From Chroococcidiopsis sp. CCMEE 29 (GTDB lineage: Bacteria > Cyanobacteriota > Cyanobacteriia > Cyanobacteriales > Chroococcidiopsidaceae), in NCBI RefSeq assembly GCF_023558375.1, contig NZ_CP083761.1, positions 1 through 64,000 on the forward strand: a DNA stretch of 64,000 bases, in the 5' to 3' direction. Below are positions 52,997 through 63,178 of the stretch, piece by piece. The notes beneath the pieces are model-generated. The model did no database searches. It was not told the origin of the DNA and saw only the letters and a program-made list of their open reading frames with translations. A program made the position numbers and the translations under genes. Each line of letters opens with the position of its first letter. Positions within the stretch are counted from its first letter, which is position 1.

Positions 52997-54205
52997 ATGA
53001 ACAGATTTCTCCCCCTGCTGCCCCTAATCCCCACTGGGCTTCGCCCCGCTTCGCTAACGTGGGGACCCCGAGTTCCCCTGCTGCCACAACAAAAAATTTA
53101 TTTTGGCAAGCAGTATAGTCTATCCAGGCGGCGGTTGTTAAAAGTTTCGGTAGCAGCACTTTCTGGGTTTGTGCTTGCACAGTGTGGCTGGAGGCAGGGA
53201 AGGGTTCAACGCACGTCAACTCCTGCCACTGCTTCTGACAAGCTGTATATCTACACTTGGTCACAGTATACCGATGAAGATTTACTCAACAGTTTTACCT
53301 CCCAGACTGGCATTAAAGTAGTGGCGGATGTTTTCGATTCCAATGAAACCATGCTGGCTAGGCTGCAAGCAGGAGGTGGGGCTAATTACAGTGTCCTTTA
53401 TCCGAGTGACTATATGGTAAGGCGGATGATGGAGTTGGGTTTGTTGAGCCAACTAGATAGCACCCGTTTAACTGGTTTAGATCATCTCCGCGCTCGATTT
53501 CAAAATCCTGAATACGATCCGAATAACCGCCATAGTGTACCGATGAGCTGGGGAACCACCGGATTCGTCTACAACTCTGAGAAATTAGCAGTCGCACCTA
53601 CAGATTGGGACTATCTTTGGGTGCATCAGCAAGAGTTGTCGAAACGGATAACGTTGCTGAATGATGTTCGCGAGGTGATGGGTGGGACATTGCGGATGCT
53701 GGGCTATTCCTACAATTCACAGGAGGAGTCGCAAATCAAACAAGCTTATGACAGGTTACAGACGTTAAAGCCAGCGATCGCCGCATTTGACACAGACGCT
53801 TGGCAAAATCAAATTCTGGCGGGAGATCTGCTGCTAGCAATGAGTTACTCAGCAGATGCTATCCGTGTGAGCCAGGAAAACCCCAGTCTTAGATATGTAA
53901 TCCCTCGCAGTGGTTCCTCGTTGTGGACGGACACAATGGTAATTCCAAACACTGCTCCCAATCCTGATGCAGCCTATGCCTGGATCAACTTTATGTTGCA
54001 ACCAGACGTGGCGGCTCAAATGTGCCAGCGACTAAGCATCGCTACCCCAAATCAAGTGGCAGTGGAGCAGTTGCCTTCAGAATTACGCAACAATGCTAAC
54101 TTATTCCCACCAGAGTCTATCCTGCAAAATTGTGAACGGATCGCTCCCTTGGGAGAAGTTGATGCTGTTTACGAGCGTTACTGGACTCAGTTAACTAGTG
54201 GTTAG
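52997..54205 (+). CDS. potD: polyamine-type ABC substrate-binding protein
   Basis: Periplasmic binding protein. A Tat-like signal with lipobox (SLSRRRLLKVSVAALSGFVL then AQCG) is followed by LYIYTWSQYTDEDLLNSFTS and the SBP_bac fold, as in PotD/PotF. From the ATG at 52997, residues about 4-29 are encoded by a 77-bp dispersed repeat inserted in frame ahead of the signal peptide, so the N terminus is about 28 residues longer than expected. About 402 aa. Downstream potB is co-directional. Confidence 0.85.
   Translation: MNRFLPLLPLIPTGLRPASLTWGPRVPLLPQQKIYFGKQYSLSRRRLLKVSVAALSGFVLAQCGWRQGRVQRTSTPATASDKLYIYTWSQYTDEDLLNSFTSQTGIKVVADVFDSNETMLARLQAGGGANYSVLYPSDYMVRRMMELGLLSQLDSTRLTGLDHLRARFQNPEYDPNNRHSVPMSWGTTGFVYNSEKLAVAPTDWDYLWVHQQELSKRITLLNDVREVMGGTLRMLGYSYNSQEESQIKQAYDRLQTLKPAIAAFDTDAWQNQILAGDLLLAMSYSADAIRVSQENPSLRYVIPRSGSSLWTDTMVIPNTAPNPDAAYAWINFMLQPDVAAQMCQRLSIATPNQVAVEQLPSELRNNANLFPPESILQNCERIAPLGEVDAVYERYWTQLTSG
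53006..53082. repeat. 77-bp dispersed repeat, copy 2, inside potD
   Basis: Reverse complement of 47998-48074 with no mismatch seen over 77 bases. In frame within potD between the start codon and the signal peptide. Confidence 0.9.
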
Positions 54206-54267
54206 GGATTAGAGGCTAGGGGCTAGGGTTTAAAAGAAAATATTTCTGATGCTCTCTCTTGATTTTT

Positions 54268-55188
54268 ATGTCCGATCAAAGCTCCCCTTCTAACCTAAAT
54301 TCAGGCGATGGTGTTACCGAACCGCTAGATCAGCCTGTAAAGCATCGCCGTTGGTCAAATTTAGTGGAGCCATTAGCTTTGCTAGGACCTGCTGGGTTTT
54401 GGTTAGTACTATTGCTAATGCTGCCTACGCTAATCATCTTTGAGTTGAGTCTAGTGCCAGGTTTTCGGCCGGGGGATGTAGTTAATCCCACGGGGTTGGA
54501 TAACTATGCCGTGGTGTTTGAGCCGATTTACTTGCAAGTGCTAGGGCGATCGCTGTTTTTTGCCGTTGGCACCACGGTGATTTGCTTAATTCTGGGATTT
54601 CCTGTTGCTTATTGGATTGCCCTGTTAAGTCCTCAGCGCTGGCGAAATTTGCTGTTATTGGGCTTTATCTTGCCCTTGTGGACATCATCTCTGTTGCGCT
54701 CCTATGCTTGGATTACGATTCTGCGACCTACTGGTTTACTCAACACTGTGTTGACGAGTTTAAGGTTGCCTGCTTTGGAATTACTCAACTACAGTACCGC
54801 TGTGTTGATTGGCATGAGCTATAGCTTATTACCTTATATGGTCTTAATTCTCTATGCTTCCCTAGAAAAGTTAGATCGGCGGTTACTGGAGGCAGCAGCT
54901 GATTTGGGTGCAAATCCAATGCAAACTTTCTGGAAGGTGACAGTGCCGCAAACACTGCCGGGAATAGCTGCTGGTTCTTTACTCGTGTTTATTACAGGTT
55001 TAGGAGATTTTGTCGATCCAGAATTACTCGGTGGCGCTTCGAGTATGACCGTTGCTCGGTTAATTTACAATCAGTTTTTAGGAGCAGCGCAGAACTGGGG
55101 GTTTGGCTCGGCTTTGAGTATGGTGTTGATTTTAGCTGTGAGTCTGGCGATCGCACTTTTGGTTAAGTATGGCGACACGACAACCTGA
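54268..55188 (+). CDS. potB: polyamine-type ABC permease
   Basis: 306 aa, about six membrane segments, starting FWLVLLLMLPTLIIFELSLV; EAA motif LLEAAADLGANPMQTFWKVT. Resembles PotB. The partner permease PotC expected in most such operons is not present: the next gene is on the other strand and unrelated. PotB alone could homodimerise, or potC lies elsewhere. Confidence 0.87.
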   Translation: MSDQSSPSNLNSGDGVTEPLDQPVKHRRWSNLVEPLALLGPAGFWLVLLLMLPTLIIFELSLVPGFRPGDVVNPTGLDNYAVVFEPIYLQVLGRSLFFAVGTTVICLILGFPVAYWIALLSPQRWRNLLLLGFILPLWTSSLLRSYAWITILRPTGLLNTVLTSLRLPALELLNYSTAVLIGMSYSLLPYMVLILYASLEKLDRRLLEAAADLGANPMQTFWKVTVPQTLPGIAAGSLLVFITGLGDFVDPELLGGASSMTVARLIYNQFLGAAQNWGFGSALSMVLILAVSLAIALLVKYGDTTT

Positions 55189-55543
55189 TTTAAGGTGGGC
55201 GATCGCACTTTGAGAATCTGCAAATCAAATCGACTAGCGGCGTTACCCAGCGCCTTAGGTTACATTGTCGAGCAGATGTCCTGAGATACTGACAAATGGT
55301 GGCTTTGGCTTAATTGGAATGCAGGAGCGATCGCAGCAGATTGGCGGACAGCTTAGACTAGTAAGCAGTATCAAACGGGCAACGGAACTGATCGTTACAG
55401 TGCCACTCTTCTAAGATACAAGGGGGAACTAGAATCAAAGTCCTCCTTGTGAAGGGGGATGTAGGGGGATCAGACGATATTTAGCATTTCTAGAAATCTG
55501 TATACACCGTAGTTCCTCTAAATCAATCGCTCCCAGCCTTAGG
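55189..55543. other. intergenic region after potB
   Basis: 355 bases; HIP1-like words near 55200 and 55330 and C/A-rich words near 55440-55470. No gene or structured element supported; potC is not here even as a fragment that I can see. Confidence 0.4.
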
Positions 55544-56188
55544 CTAGGCATCAGGTGACGTTCTGCTAGCAGTGACCAGCTGACTTAGCGCCGCACGAAT
55601 TGTTAGCAATGGACCAGGAGGATTCGTGAGATAACTTGCATCAGCAACCCCACTAATTGCAGCATTATAGGCATTAACTGCCCGTTCCAGCCTACCTGCA
55701 TCCACATCATTAGCAGTCAGTCCTACTAGAGCATTGACGAGTTCCTGGATCAGCTCAGATGGGGGAACCCCTGGAGCTGGAACAGCTGTACCCCCTCCTG
55801 CTGAGGGAATAGTCTCTAATAGTGCTACAAGGGAGGTTCCATCATTAATCCCTGTTAAAACATCCAACACCAGTTGCTGTTCCAGATCGTTACTAGGGAT
55901 GATGTTTGCCGGTAGATCGACAACTAAGTTGCCTGCAGCCAACAATTGGTTCAACGACGCAGCTGCAGCATTTACAGCAACCTGAACACTAGAGGACGGA
56001 AATGTTGGTACAGTCCCTCCTCCGGGTAAGGGGACAAACGGCGCAATCTCGCTACCTGTAGCATTGATATTGGTAGCATCTGACTGGTTAGTCGTCTGCG
56101 CTTGAGCTGACAGTGCCATCCAAAGCAATATCGGGCAGGACAATAAACCCAAACTCACACCCAGACGGAGAAACTGTTTAATCCTCAT
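55544..56188 (-). CDS. secreted hypothetical protein
   Basis: 214 aa. Signal peptide FLRLGVSLGLLSCPILLWMA ending ALSAQA, then an Ala/Asn-rich mature part with helices (VQVAVNAAAASLNQLLAAGN, IQELVNALVGLTANDVDAGR). Unrecognised. Upstream of, and co-directional with, the SLH gene, so not its operon partner in order but a neighbour in the same cell-surface group. Confidence 0.65.
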   Translation of the reverse strand: MRIKQFLRLGVSLGLLSCPILLWMALSAQAQTTNQSDATNINATGSEIAPFVPLPGGGTVPTFPSSSVQVAVNAAAASLNQLLAAGNLVVDLPANIIPSNDLEQQLVLDVLTGINDGTSLVALLETIPSAGGGTAVPAPGVPPSELIQELVNALVGLTANDVDAGRLERAVNAYNAAISGVADASYLTNPPGPLLTIRAALSQLVTASRTSPDA

Positions 56189-56354
56189 AACTTAACCTTT
56201 AATTACCTAAAGGAACTTACAATCCTGACCTGACTAAAGCTCTAACCGGATTTTAGATTGAGGGTGATTTGTTTGAATCCAAAATCATCTGAGTCCTTGC
56301 CCCTGCCCCCTAGATTGATCTATGGGTTTTAATCCAAAATCCAAAATCTAAAAT

Positions 56355-57926
56355 CTAAAATTGGTTGACAGGGGGAGTTAAAGAAAGTCCGTAACCGATA
56401 CTGAGAACGAACCGAGCCCCATCGCCAGCATTGTTAGTCACATCAGCCACCGCTGGCGTAATCGTCAGTGGGATATTGCGGAAGGGAACGATGGAAGCAC
56501 CCAAGTTCAAATCTTGACCAGTCCAGTCAGCGATGACAGATACAGGTTCAACTACGCGCAGACCGACACTGCCAAAGACGTTGATCGTATCGTTTCCATC
56601 AAATACGTCATCTTCTGAGCGAAAACGACCCCCTCCTAGACCGAGGTTTACTGTTAGGCTGCTAAAGGGTTCTGCGGGATTTCTAAAGCGGAAGATTTTA
56701 CTAACAACACCATAAGCACTGCTATCTGTATCCGACTCACCCCAGATAATTGCATTCTCGACCCCAGCTGCGATCGCCAAACCCTCACCAAGTATGCGAT
56801 GGACTTTGAAGCTAACGCCCCCACGTTCGAAAGTATTATCGAGAAGATCGAAAACTGTAACAGCAACTTCCAAACCCACTGCTGTCCGAGCATTACCAAG
56901 ACCAAAGCCAGCTACCACAGCTCCATCCGCTGCATTAGTGAAGCGAGTCCGTGATTGAAAGCTGACTCCGGCAAACAGATCGCCCCACTCAGCCCCGAAA
57001 GCAGAAGGTGAACCAACACTCGATCCAGGTATACCTAAAGCACGGGGTATGATCCTTTCTTGCACAACCGGTTGCGCTAGGAGAAATTGCTCCTGCAATG
57101 CTTCAAGTTGTTGATTTGGAGCGGGTTGTGCAGCAGGTGGCTGGTAGCCCACAATGTACTGAGTTACAGGATTAGAGGCGGCTAATTGAGGTACTGACCC
57201 CCTGCTGGCTAAAGCTTGGTAGATCAATGCAGCTACGTCTGCCCGGGTAGCAATCTGATTGGGGTTGAGAAGATTGACCGTTGGGTAATTAACAACAATA
57301 GTTTTTTCTGCCGCTGCAGCTACGCTGTTACGAGCATAATCAGGAATTTGAGAGGCATCCTGAAAATAGGTATTTAAACCAGCCATCGTTGTAGTGCTGG
57401 CAGCAAGGTTCAGTCCATTCGCTAAAGCAACTAGCACCTGGACGCGGGGAATGTTTTGGTTAGGATTAAAGACGCTGTTGGGATACCCCTGCATAAATCC
57501 CGTCTGGTAAGCTTGCTGAATCGCCTCACTTGCCCAGTAGTTGGCAGGTACATCGACAAAGGCGATCGCTTCCCGAGTAGGATTTTGTGGAAAAGCCTTG
57601 TTCAGCATAGCGGCAAACTGAGCCCGAGTTACCGGTTCGTCAGGTCGGAAACTACCATCTGGAAAACCCTGAATGATCTTCTGCGCTACTAAGGTTTCAA
57701 TAAAACTCTGTGCCCAGTTACCTTGGACATCTGAAAATGTCGTTGCTTGAGCCAGTAGTTCAGGAGCGATCAACTGGGTTGGCTCAGGTGTAACATTGGA
57801 GTTCAGATTCCAATTGCTGTACTCCACCTCGGGAGAGAGCTTAAAGTTGGAATTGGCATTAGCTTTAAGGCTCAACCCACTAGTAGCGAGTGCAACAAAA
57901 AAATAAATTGCAAAGATACGCATCAA
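56355..57926 (-). CDS. S-layer homology domain protein, possible outer-membrane barrel
   Basis: 523 aa. N-terminal signal peptide, then three SLH repeats: TFSDVQGNWAQSFIETLV with GFPDGSFRPDEPVTRAQFAA (about 61-112), FVDVPANYWASEAIQQAY (about 122-172) and a third near 180-240. After a Pro/Gln linker, about 250 residues of alternating beta pattern end in Phe (VNQF), as in outer-membrane beta-barrels. SLH domains would tether it to peptidoglycan. The stop codon lies in CTAAAAT heptamers. Confidence 0.85.
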   Translation of the reverse strand: MMRIFAIYFFVALATSGLSLKANANSNFKLSPEVEYSNWNLNSNVTPEPTQLIAPELLAQATTFSDVQGNWAQSFIETLVAQKIIQGFPDGSFRPDEPVTRAQFAAMLNKAFPQNPTREAIAFVDVPANYWASEAIQQAYQTGFMQGYPNSVFNPNQNIPRVQVLVALANGLNLAASTTTMAGLNTYFQDASQIPDYARNSVAAAAEKTIVVNYPTVNLLNPNQIATRADVAALIYQALASRGSVPQLAASNPVTQYIVGYQPPAAQPAPNQQLEALQEQFLLAQPVVQERIIPRALGIPGSSVGSPSAFGAEWGDLFAGVSFQSRTRFTNAADGAVVAGFGLGNARTAVGLEVAVTVFDLLDNTFERGGVSFKVHRILGEGLAIAAGVENAIIWGESDTDSSAYGVVSKIFRFRNPAEPFSSLTVNLGLGGGRFRSEDDVFDGNDTINVFGSVGLRVVEPVSVIADWTGQDLNLGASIVPFRNIPLTITPAVADVTNNAGDGARFVLSIGYGLSLTPPVNQF

Positions 57927-58186
57927 GTAACTCTTTTGCTTTTAGGAAGAGGCATCTGACTAGAGGTATTACTTAGTCAGGTAGCTTTACACAGCCAAAC
58001 TACAAAAGAATATCCCTACTTCTTTTTGGTTATACAGGGGGTTTTTACTGGTAACTTCGCCTACACTTAAAATTCAGTTCGCCTTACTTCAGCAAATCTA
58101 CGGTAGTGCAGTTGAGGGTCTTATGCTTTTTGTATGAAGACGCGCTTCAATCAGTTAGAATGCCTACCGTCCATTGAGGAAAAGAT

Positions 58187-59524
58187 GTGAGCAAGACAAT
58201 TCAACTAATAGACAGGCTGCGACTTGGCTTGGCTGTATTAACAGCAAAAACAGTAACTTTTATCGTCCGATCGCTACGACTCGGTGCGGCGAGTGTGTTA
58301 CCGGGTGAAATTGCCCGCCGAATTCACCCCCAGCTGTTGCATCTACTGAGTTGCCAAGTTAAACAAGGAATAATTCTAATTGCTGGGACAAATGGCAAAA
58401 CTACCACATCGCTGCTGTTATGCACAATGCTAGAACGCCAAGGTTGGCGCGTTGCCCATAATGCCACTGGTGCAAACTTAGAAAATGGCTTGATCACAGC
58501 GTTGCTGGAAAATACCAACCCGATCGGACAGTTAAATGCTGATTACGCGATTCTGGAAGTAGATGAAAATGTTGTACCGAAGGTTTTACAACCGATTCAA
58601 CCCCGAATCATCCTCTGTTTAAATCTGTTCCGCGACCAGCTAGACAGGTATGGGGAGGTAGACACAATTAGCCAGCGCTGGGCAAAAGCGATCGCCCCCT
58701 TACCCCTAGAAACCATAGTCATTCCAAACGCTGATGACCCCACCCTCTCATCCATGGGTCAACAGCTGCGTCAACGCGTTCTATTCTTTGGTCTGAGAGA
58801 GCCAAAACAGTATCTCGATGAAATTCCCCACGCCGTAGATTCCATTTATTGTCCTAGTTGCGGACACTCACTGGAATATCAAGGCGTTTACCTGTCCCAT
58901 CTGGGAGACTTCCACTGTCCCAGTTGTGGGTTTCACAAAGGACAACTGGCGATTGATAGTCGAGAATGGCCGCAAATTTTAATTGGATTATACAACAAGT
59001 ACAACACATTAGCTGCTGTATTAGCTGCCCAACAACTCGGCGTTGATGATGTCACTATCCGCGATACGATTGCCAACTTTCAGGCAGCTTTTGGACGTGC
59101 AGAAGAGTTGGAGGTCAAAGGTAAACACGTGCGGATTCTGTTATCGAAAAATCCAGTGGGGATGAATGAAACGATCCGCGCCGTTAATCAGGCAGGTGGA
59201 CAGACAACGCTGCTGGTGTTGAATGACCGAATACCGGATGGTACAGATGTGTCCTGGATTTGGGATGTGGACACGGAAAAGCTAGTAGAACGGGGGGGGA
59301 CTTTAGTGGTGAGTGGCGATCGCGTCTACGATATGGCACTACGCCTACGTTACAGCCAGCAGGACGATAACAATGGTTTGCAATTGATTGTGAAAGAAGA
59401 TTTGCAAGCGGCGATCGCCACTGCCTTGGAACACACACCAGCCAATGAAACGCTACATATTTTGCCGACTTACTCAGCCATGTTAGAAGTACGAGAAGTG
59501 CTGACAGGGCGTAAGATTCTTTAG
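58187..59524 (+). CDS. murT: MurT, lipid II isoglutaminyl synthase catalytic subunit
   Basis: Mur-ligase-like subunit that, with GatD, amidates the glutamate alpha-carboxyl of lipid II. P-loop IAGTNGKTTTSLLL, then LEVDENVVPKVL, Cys4 ribbon CPSCGHSLEY and CPSCGFHKG (typical of MurT), and a C-terminal DUF1727-type domain (KNPVGMNETIRAV). 445 aa, GTG start. Two bases before gatD, so a coupled pair. Confidence 0.93.
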   Translation: MSKTIQLIDRLRLGLAVLTAKTVTFIVRSLRLGAASVLPGEIARRIHPQLLHLLSCQVKQGIILIAGTNGKTTTSLLLCTMLERQGWRVAHNATGANLENGLITALLENTNPIGQLNADYAILEVDENVVPKVLQPIQPRIILCLNLFRDQLDRYGEVDTISQRWAKAIAPLPLETIVIPNADDPTLSSMGQQLRQRVLFFGLREPKQYLDEIPHAVDSIYCPSCGHSLEYQGVYLSHLGDFHCPSCGFHKGQLAIDSREWPQILIGLYNKYNTLAAVLAAQQLGVDDVTIRDTIANFQAAFGRAEELEVKGKHVRILLSKNPVGMNETIRAVNQAGGQTTLLVLNDRIPDGTDVSWIWDVDTEKLVERGGTLVVSGDRVYDMALRLRYSQQDDNNGLQLIVKEDLQAAIATALEHTPANETLHILPTYSAMLEVREVLTGRKIL

Positions 59525-59526
59525 AT

Positions 59527-60339
59527 ATGAATCACAAAATGGAACTAACAATTGGCTGGCTATATCCCACGCTGATGAGCACGTATGGTGATCGCGGTAA
59601 TGCGATCTGTTTGAAGCGGCGTTGTGAATGGCGGGGATACACAGTAACAGTAATGCCACTCGATCAAAATGCTACGGCAGTTGACCTGCGCCAAGTAGAT
59701 TTATTAGTAGGTGGTGGTGCCCAAGATCGGCAGCAAGAAATTGTCATGCGCGATCTGCGCGGTGCTAAGGCAGAGGCGCTGCGCGAGAAAATTGATAATG
59801 GTACTCCCGGCGTGTTTACCTGTGGTGCACCTCAATTGCTAGCTCACTACTACGAACCGGCTCTAGGACAGCGAATTGAGGGACTAGGGCTATTTGATTT
59901 TGTCTCAGTACATCCGGGTCCCAATGCGCGTCGCTGTATTGGTAATCTTGTAATTGAAGTAACTGCAACTCGTCTAGCCCAAGAACTGACAGCGATGATT
60001 GGTTCTACACCTTACGTGATTGGCTTTGAAAATCATGGAGGTCGAACGAAGCTTGGGCAAGTGGAACCGCTGGGGCGTGTGGTGCAAGGGTTAGGTAACA
60101 ACGGCGAAGATGGAACGGAAGGGGCATTCTATCAAAATGCGATCGCTACTTACTCCCATGGTCCTGTTTTACCCAAAAATCCCTTTCTGGCGGATTGGCT
60201 GCTCCAGACAGCACTGCAACAAAAGTATCAAGAACCAATATTACTTGCACCGTTGGATGATACGCTTGCTACCCAAGCGCGAGAAGCCATGTTTAAAAGA
60301 TTACGTGTTAGCGTTCCAATAGTAGCTAAACAGCGATAA
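59527..60339 (+). CDS. gatD: GatD, lipid II isoglutaminyl synthase glutaminase subunit
   Basis: Glutamine amidotransferase of the CobB/CobQ-like type that supplies ammonia to MurT. Nucleophile Cys in GVFTCGAPQLLAHYY, His in VIGFENHGGRTKLG. 270 aa. Begins 2 bases after murT. Presence of the pair predicts amidated peptidoglycan, best known from Gram-positive bacteria. Confidence 0.92.
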   Translation: MNHKMELTIGWLYPTLMSTYGDRGNAICLKRRCEWRGYTVTVMPLDQNATAVDLRQVDLLVGGGAQDRQQEIVMRDLRGAKAEALREKIDNGTPGVFTCGAPQLLAHYYEPALGQRIEGLGLFDFVSVHPGPNARRCIGNLVIEVTATRLAQELTAMIGSTPYVIGFENHGGRTKLGQVEPLGRVVQGLGNNGEDGTEGAFYQNAIATYSHGPVLPKNPFLADWLLQTALQQKYQEPILLAPLDDTLATQAREAMFKRLRVSVPIVAKQR

Positions 60340-60615
60340 GTTTCCAAACTATCCCTACTCGTAGTAACTCCACATACGCAACACCTTGACGGTTTGATCC
60401 TCTTGTATCACTTGTAACCGATCGGCTTCTCATAGGGTGGTGGGTTCTGGAATAGATTTTCTTGCAATATCTCTAAAACTGGAGTTTAGTGGTGCTGAAC
60501 TGAAAGTTCATGACCCACTAAACTTCAGTGAGGCTGTTTTTAACCAAAACTTGGTGTAGGCTTCATCTCTAAACTTTAAACTTAGCTCGAAAGTCATAAG
60601 AGAGCTTTTTATTAG

Positions 60616-62211
60616 ATGGTACGCCGATTAACGAGACGTTCATTCTTAGCACTAAGCATAACGAGTGCTGGTATAGCTGCAAGCAGAAAATTGCTAAAAT
60701 TGGCTCCAGCACGAGCGAGCGAGCAGTATAAGCTACTGGCGATTCAGTCGGGAGACGTGAGTGCTAGCAGCGCTTTGGTTTGGGGACGTAGCGATCGCGA
60801 ATCCCAGATGGTAGTTGACTTCTCTACTTCGCCTAACTTCACTCGTCCAAGGACTCAAATCGGTCCACAGGTCAGTGCTGAGACTGACTATACTGGCACG
60901 GTGGATCTAAAGGGATTGCGTCCAGATACGACTTACTTCTACCAAGTGCGCTTTGTAAATGGACGGGTAGAGCGCTTCACTGAATCGCTACAAGGGTTAA
61001 CTGGTAGCTTCCGCACAGCACCAGCATTCAATCAAGCCCGTTCAGTTAAGTTTGTCTGGGCGGCAGATATGGCAGGACAAGGTTGGGGGCGCAATCCCAA
61101 CTTGAAGATTAAAGCCTTTGATGGTGAAGAAATTCAGGGCGGCTACGTCGTCTTTGATGTAATGCGCAAGCTCAAGCCTGACTTTGCCATCTTCAGCGGT
61201 GACATGATCTACGCTGATAACGCAATTCCTCCTACCAAACCCATCCCCCCAATCGTAGGGGGTGGAACTTGGATAAACGAACCAGCGAAGAATTTCGTAG
61301 CAATCAGCCTGGCTGAATTTCGACAGAACTGGAAGTACAACTTGGGGGACAGCAAATTCCAACGATTCCTAGCGGAAACCCCAATTTACGTGCAGTGGGA
61401 CGACCATGAAGTTACCAATAACTGGTATCCTAACGAGATCTTGACAGCAACTCCCTACAATGGTTTGTCAGCTAGTGTCCTAGCCGAGCGGGCAAAGCAG
61501 GCATTCTTTGAATACAACCCGATTCGGGGCGACGAAATCTTCCGTAACTATAACTACGGCAAGCATCTAGATTTATTTTTGCTTGATGAGCGTTCCTTTA
61601 GAGGGGACAACAACAAGAACACCGAGCCAACCCTGGAAATATTGGGTACAGAACAGTTTCAATGGATTAAAGACAGCCTAAAGGCTTCGCGGGCAACTTG
61701 GAAGGTGATTGCATCAGACGATCCGCTATCAATCGTAACTGGCGGTCCAGGCGACTACGATGCCTGGGCTCAGAATGACACTCGCCTGCTTGGTCGTGAG
61801 GCACAACTGAGCGACTTGCTGAAGTTCATCAAAGATGAGGAAATCGAGAACGTCGTTTGGATTACAGCCGATGTACATTTTCCGGCAGCAATTTATTATG
61901 ACCCAAATCGGGCAGTCTTCCAAGACTTCAATCCCTTCTGGGAATTTGTGATTGGACCAATCCACGCTGGAGCTTTTGGTCCAGCTGCAAACCTGCCGCT
62001 AGACTCAACTTTTGGTCCTGAATATGAATTCAACATCTTCCCGGAAGAGGCAAATTTACCGCCACCGCATAACCAGTTCTTCGGCTCAGCAGAGGTAGAT
62101 GGACAAACTGCCCAGTTGACAGTACGTATTCACGCAATTACTGGAGAAGTTGTGTATGAAAAGGTGCTAGACCCAAGTGCCAATAGCAGAAACCAAAATC
62201 GCAGTAAGTAG
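60616..62211 (+). CDS. phoD: alkaline phosphatase D (PhoD) family protein
   Basis: Exported phosphodiesterase/phosphatase with an Fe/Ca centre. Twin-arginine signal (LTRRSFLALSI), PhoD N-terminal beta domain (SASSALVWGRSD, DTTYFYQVRF), then metallophosphatase motifs FSGDMIYADN, QWDDHEVTNNW and WITADVHFPAA. 531 aa. Usually phosphate-starvation induced; I do not see a convincing Pho box pair. Preceded by 276 non-coding bases. Confidence 0.92.
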   Translation: MVRRLTRRSFLALSITSAGIAASRKLLKLAPARASEQYKLLAIQSGDVSASSALVWGRSDRESQMVVDFSTSPNFTRPRTQIGPQVSAETDYTGTVDLKGLRPDTTYFYQVRFVNGRVERFTESLQGLTGSFRTAPAFNQARSVKFVWAADMAGQGWGRNPNLKIKAFDGEEIQGGYVVFDVMRKLKPDFAIFSGDMIYADNAIPPTKPIPPIVGGGTWINEPAKNFVAISLAEFRQNWKYNLGDSKFQRFLAETPIYVQWDDHEVTNNWYPNEILTATPYNGLSASVLAERAKQAFFEYNPIRGDEIFRNYNYGKHLDLFLLDERSFRGDNNKNTEPTLEILGTEQFQWIKDSLKASRATWKVIASDDPLSIVTGGPGDYDAWAQNDTRLLGREAQLSDLLKFIKDEEIENVVWITADVHFPAAIYYDPNRAVFQDFNPFWEFVIGPIHAGAFGPAANLPLDSTFGPEYEFNIFPEEANLPPPHNQFFGSAEVDGQTAQLTVRIHAITGEVVYEKVLDPSANSRNQNRSK

Positions 62212-62391
62212 AGCCTAGGGTGTGTTGGCGGCTAAGCTGGCAAAATTCTATTTTATCCTGAGAGTTACTGGAAAAGCCTTTGGAGCATGAAGCGTTCAGG
62301 TTTTCCCGAACCACATCACGCAGTACAGTCTTGCCTGTGCTTCAGTTGCAGAGATGCTTTTCATCCAAAAACCTCTTACTAAATTGTTGGC

Positions 62392-63129
62392 TTAATCGAG
62401 AATTAAGCGCGATCGCCCAAACCGTGCCATTGCTACTAACAGTAGCCCAGCATCAAGTACAGCCAGCACAAGCACAACTATCAGGAAAAGTTGTGTAGCA
62501 TTGGCATTCATGACTGATTCGCTCAGACTTGTTTGCACTTGACTTGGCAGCAAGCTAAAACCAAAAATTGGAATCCAAGTTAAGGCTATAGAGGCGAAAG
62601 CTAACTGTTGAGCCGCTTGGCGTACCGTCGCACTCCGCAAGGAGACAAGAACGCCTGCACTTGCTGCCAGTGTTGCCGTCAGCAGACCTAAAACTACACC
62701 TCCCAGGGTGATATGAAGTGGATAAAGCAGCAGTTCCCCATTGCTGTCAACAACATTAACTGTCACTAATCCCACCAACAGAATCAGCAGCGTCAATCCC
62801 CAACCGTAGCCAACGACTGCACCCACCTTACCAAAAAGAATAGCTTGTTCTGACAGCGGACTAGCTAGCAGAGTTTCCAATGTGTGGCGTTCGCGTTCCC
62901 CAGCAAAAGCATCCGCGATTACTGCCGTTACAGGTAGCGTTGGTAGCCAGCCCCAAAGACCTAATAGTAATGGAGATTCTACCCAAAAATGCCCAACCTG
63001 CGAAGGCAGAAGCACACCAAATAACACCACTGACGGCAGCAAACTGAGCATAATTGACCGCAGGCTACCACGCTGAAATAACAGTTCCCGCCATTCCTTC
63101 CACAGCACAGTGCAGATGTCAGTAATCAC
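62392..63129 (-). CDS. ABC-2-type transporter permease
   Basis: 245 aa with about six hydrophobic segments. Start LWKEWRELLFQRGS is typical of ABC-2/NodJ-CcmB-like permeases; ERERHTLETLLASPLS is the conserved E-loop. The cognate ATPase gene is usually immediately upstream, but here the attC-flanked acetyltransferase lies there instead, so the partner is either further right or lost. Confidence 0.82.
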   Translation of the reverse strand: MITDICTVLWKEWRELLFQRGSLRSIMLSLLPSVVLFGVLLPSQVGHFWVESPLLLGLWGWLPTLPVTAVIADAFAGERERHTLETLLASPLSEQAILFGKVGAVVGYGWGLTLLILLVGLVTVNVVDSNGELLLYPLHITLGGVVLGLLTATLAASAGVLVSLRSATVRQAAQQLAFASIALTWIPIFGFSLLPSQVQTSLSESVMNANATQLFLIVVLVLAVLDAGLLLVAMARFGRSRLILD

Positions 63130-63178
63130 AGCGATCTCTCTTATTGGTTATCCATCAGGCTTGCTAAGCAACTAATAC

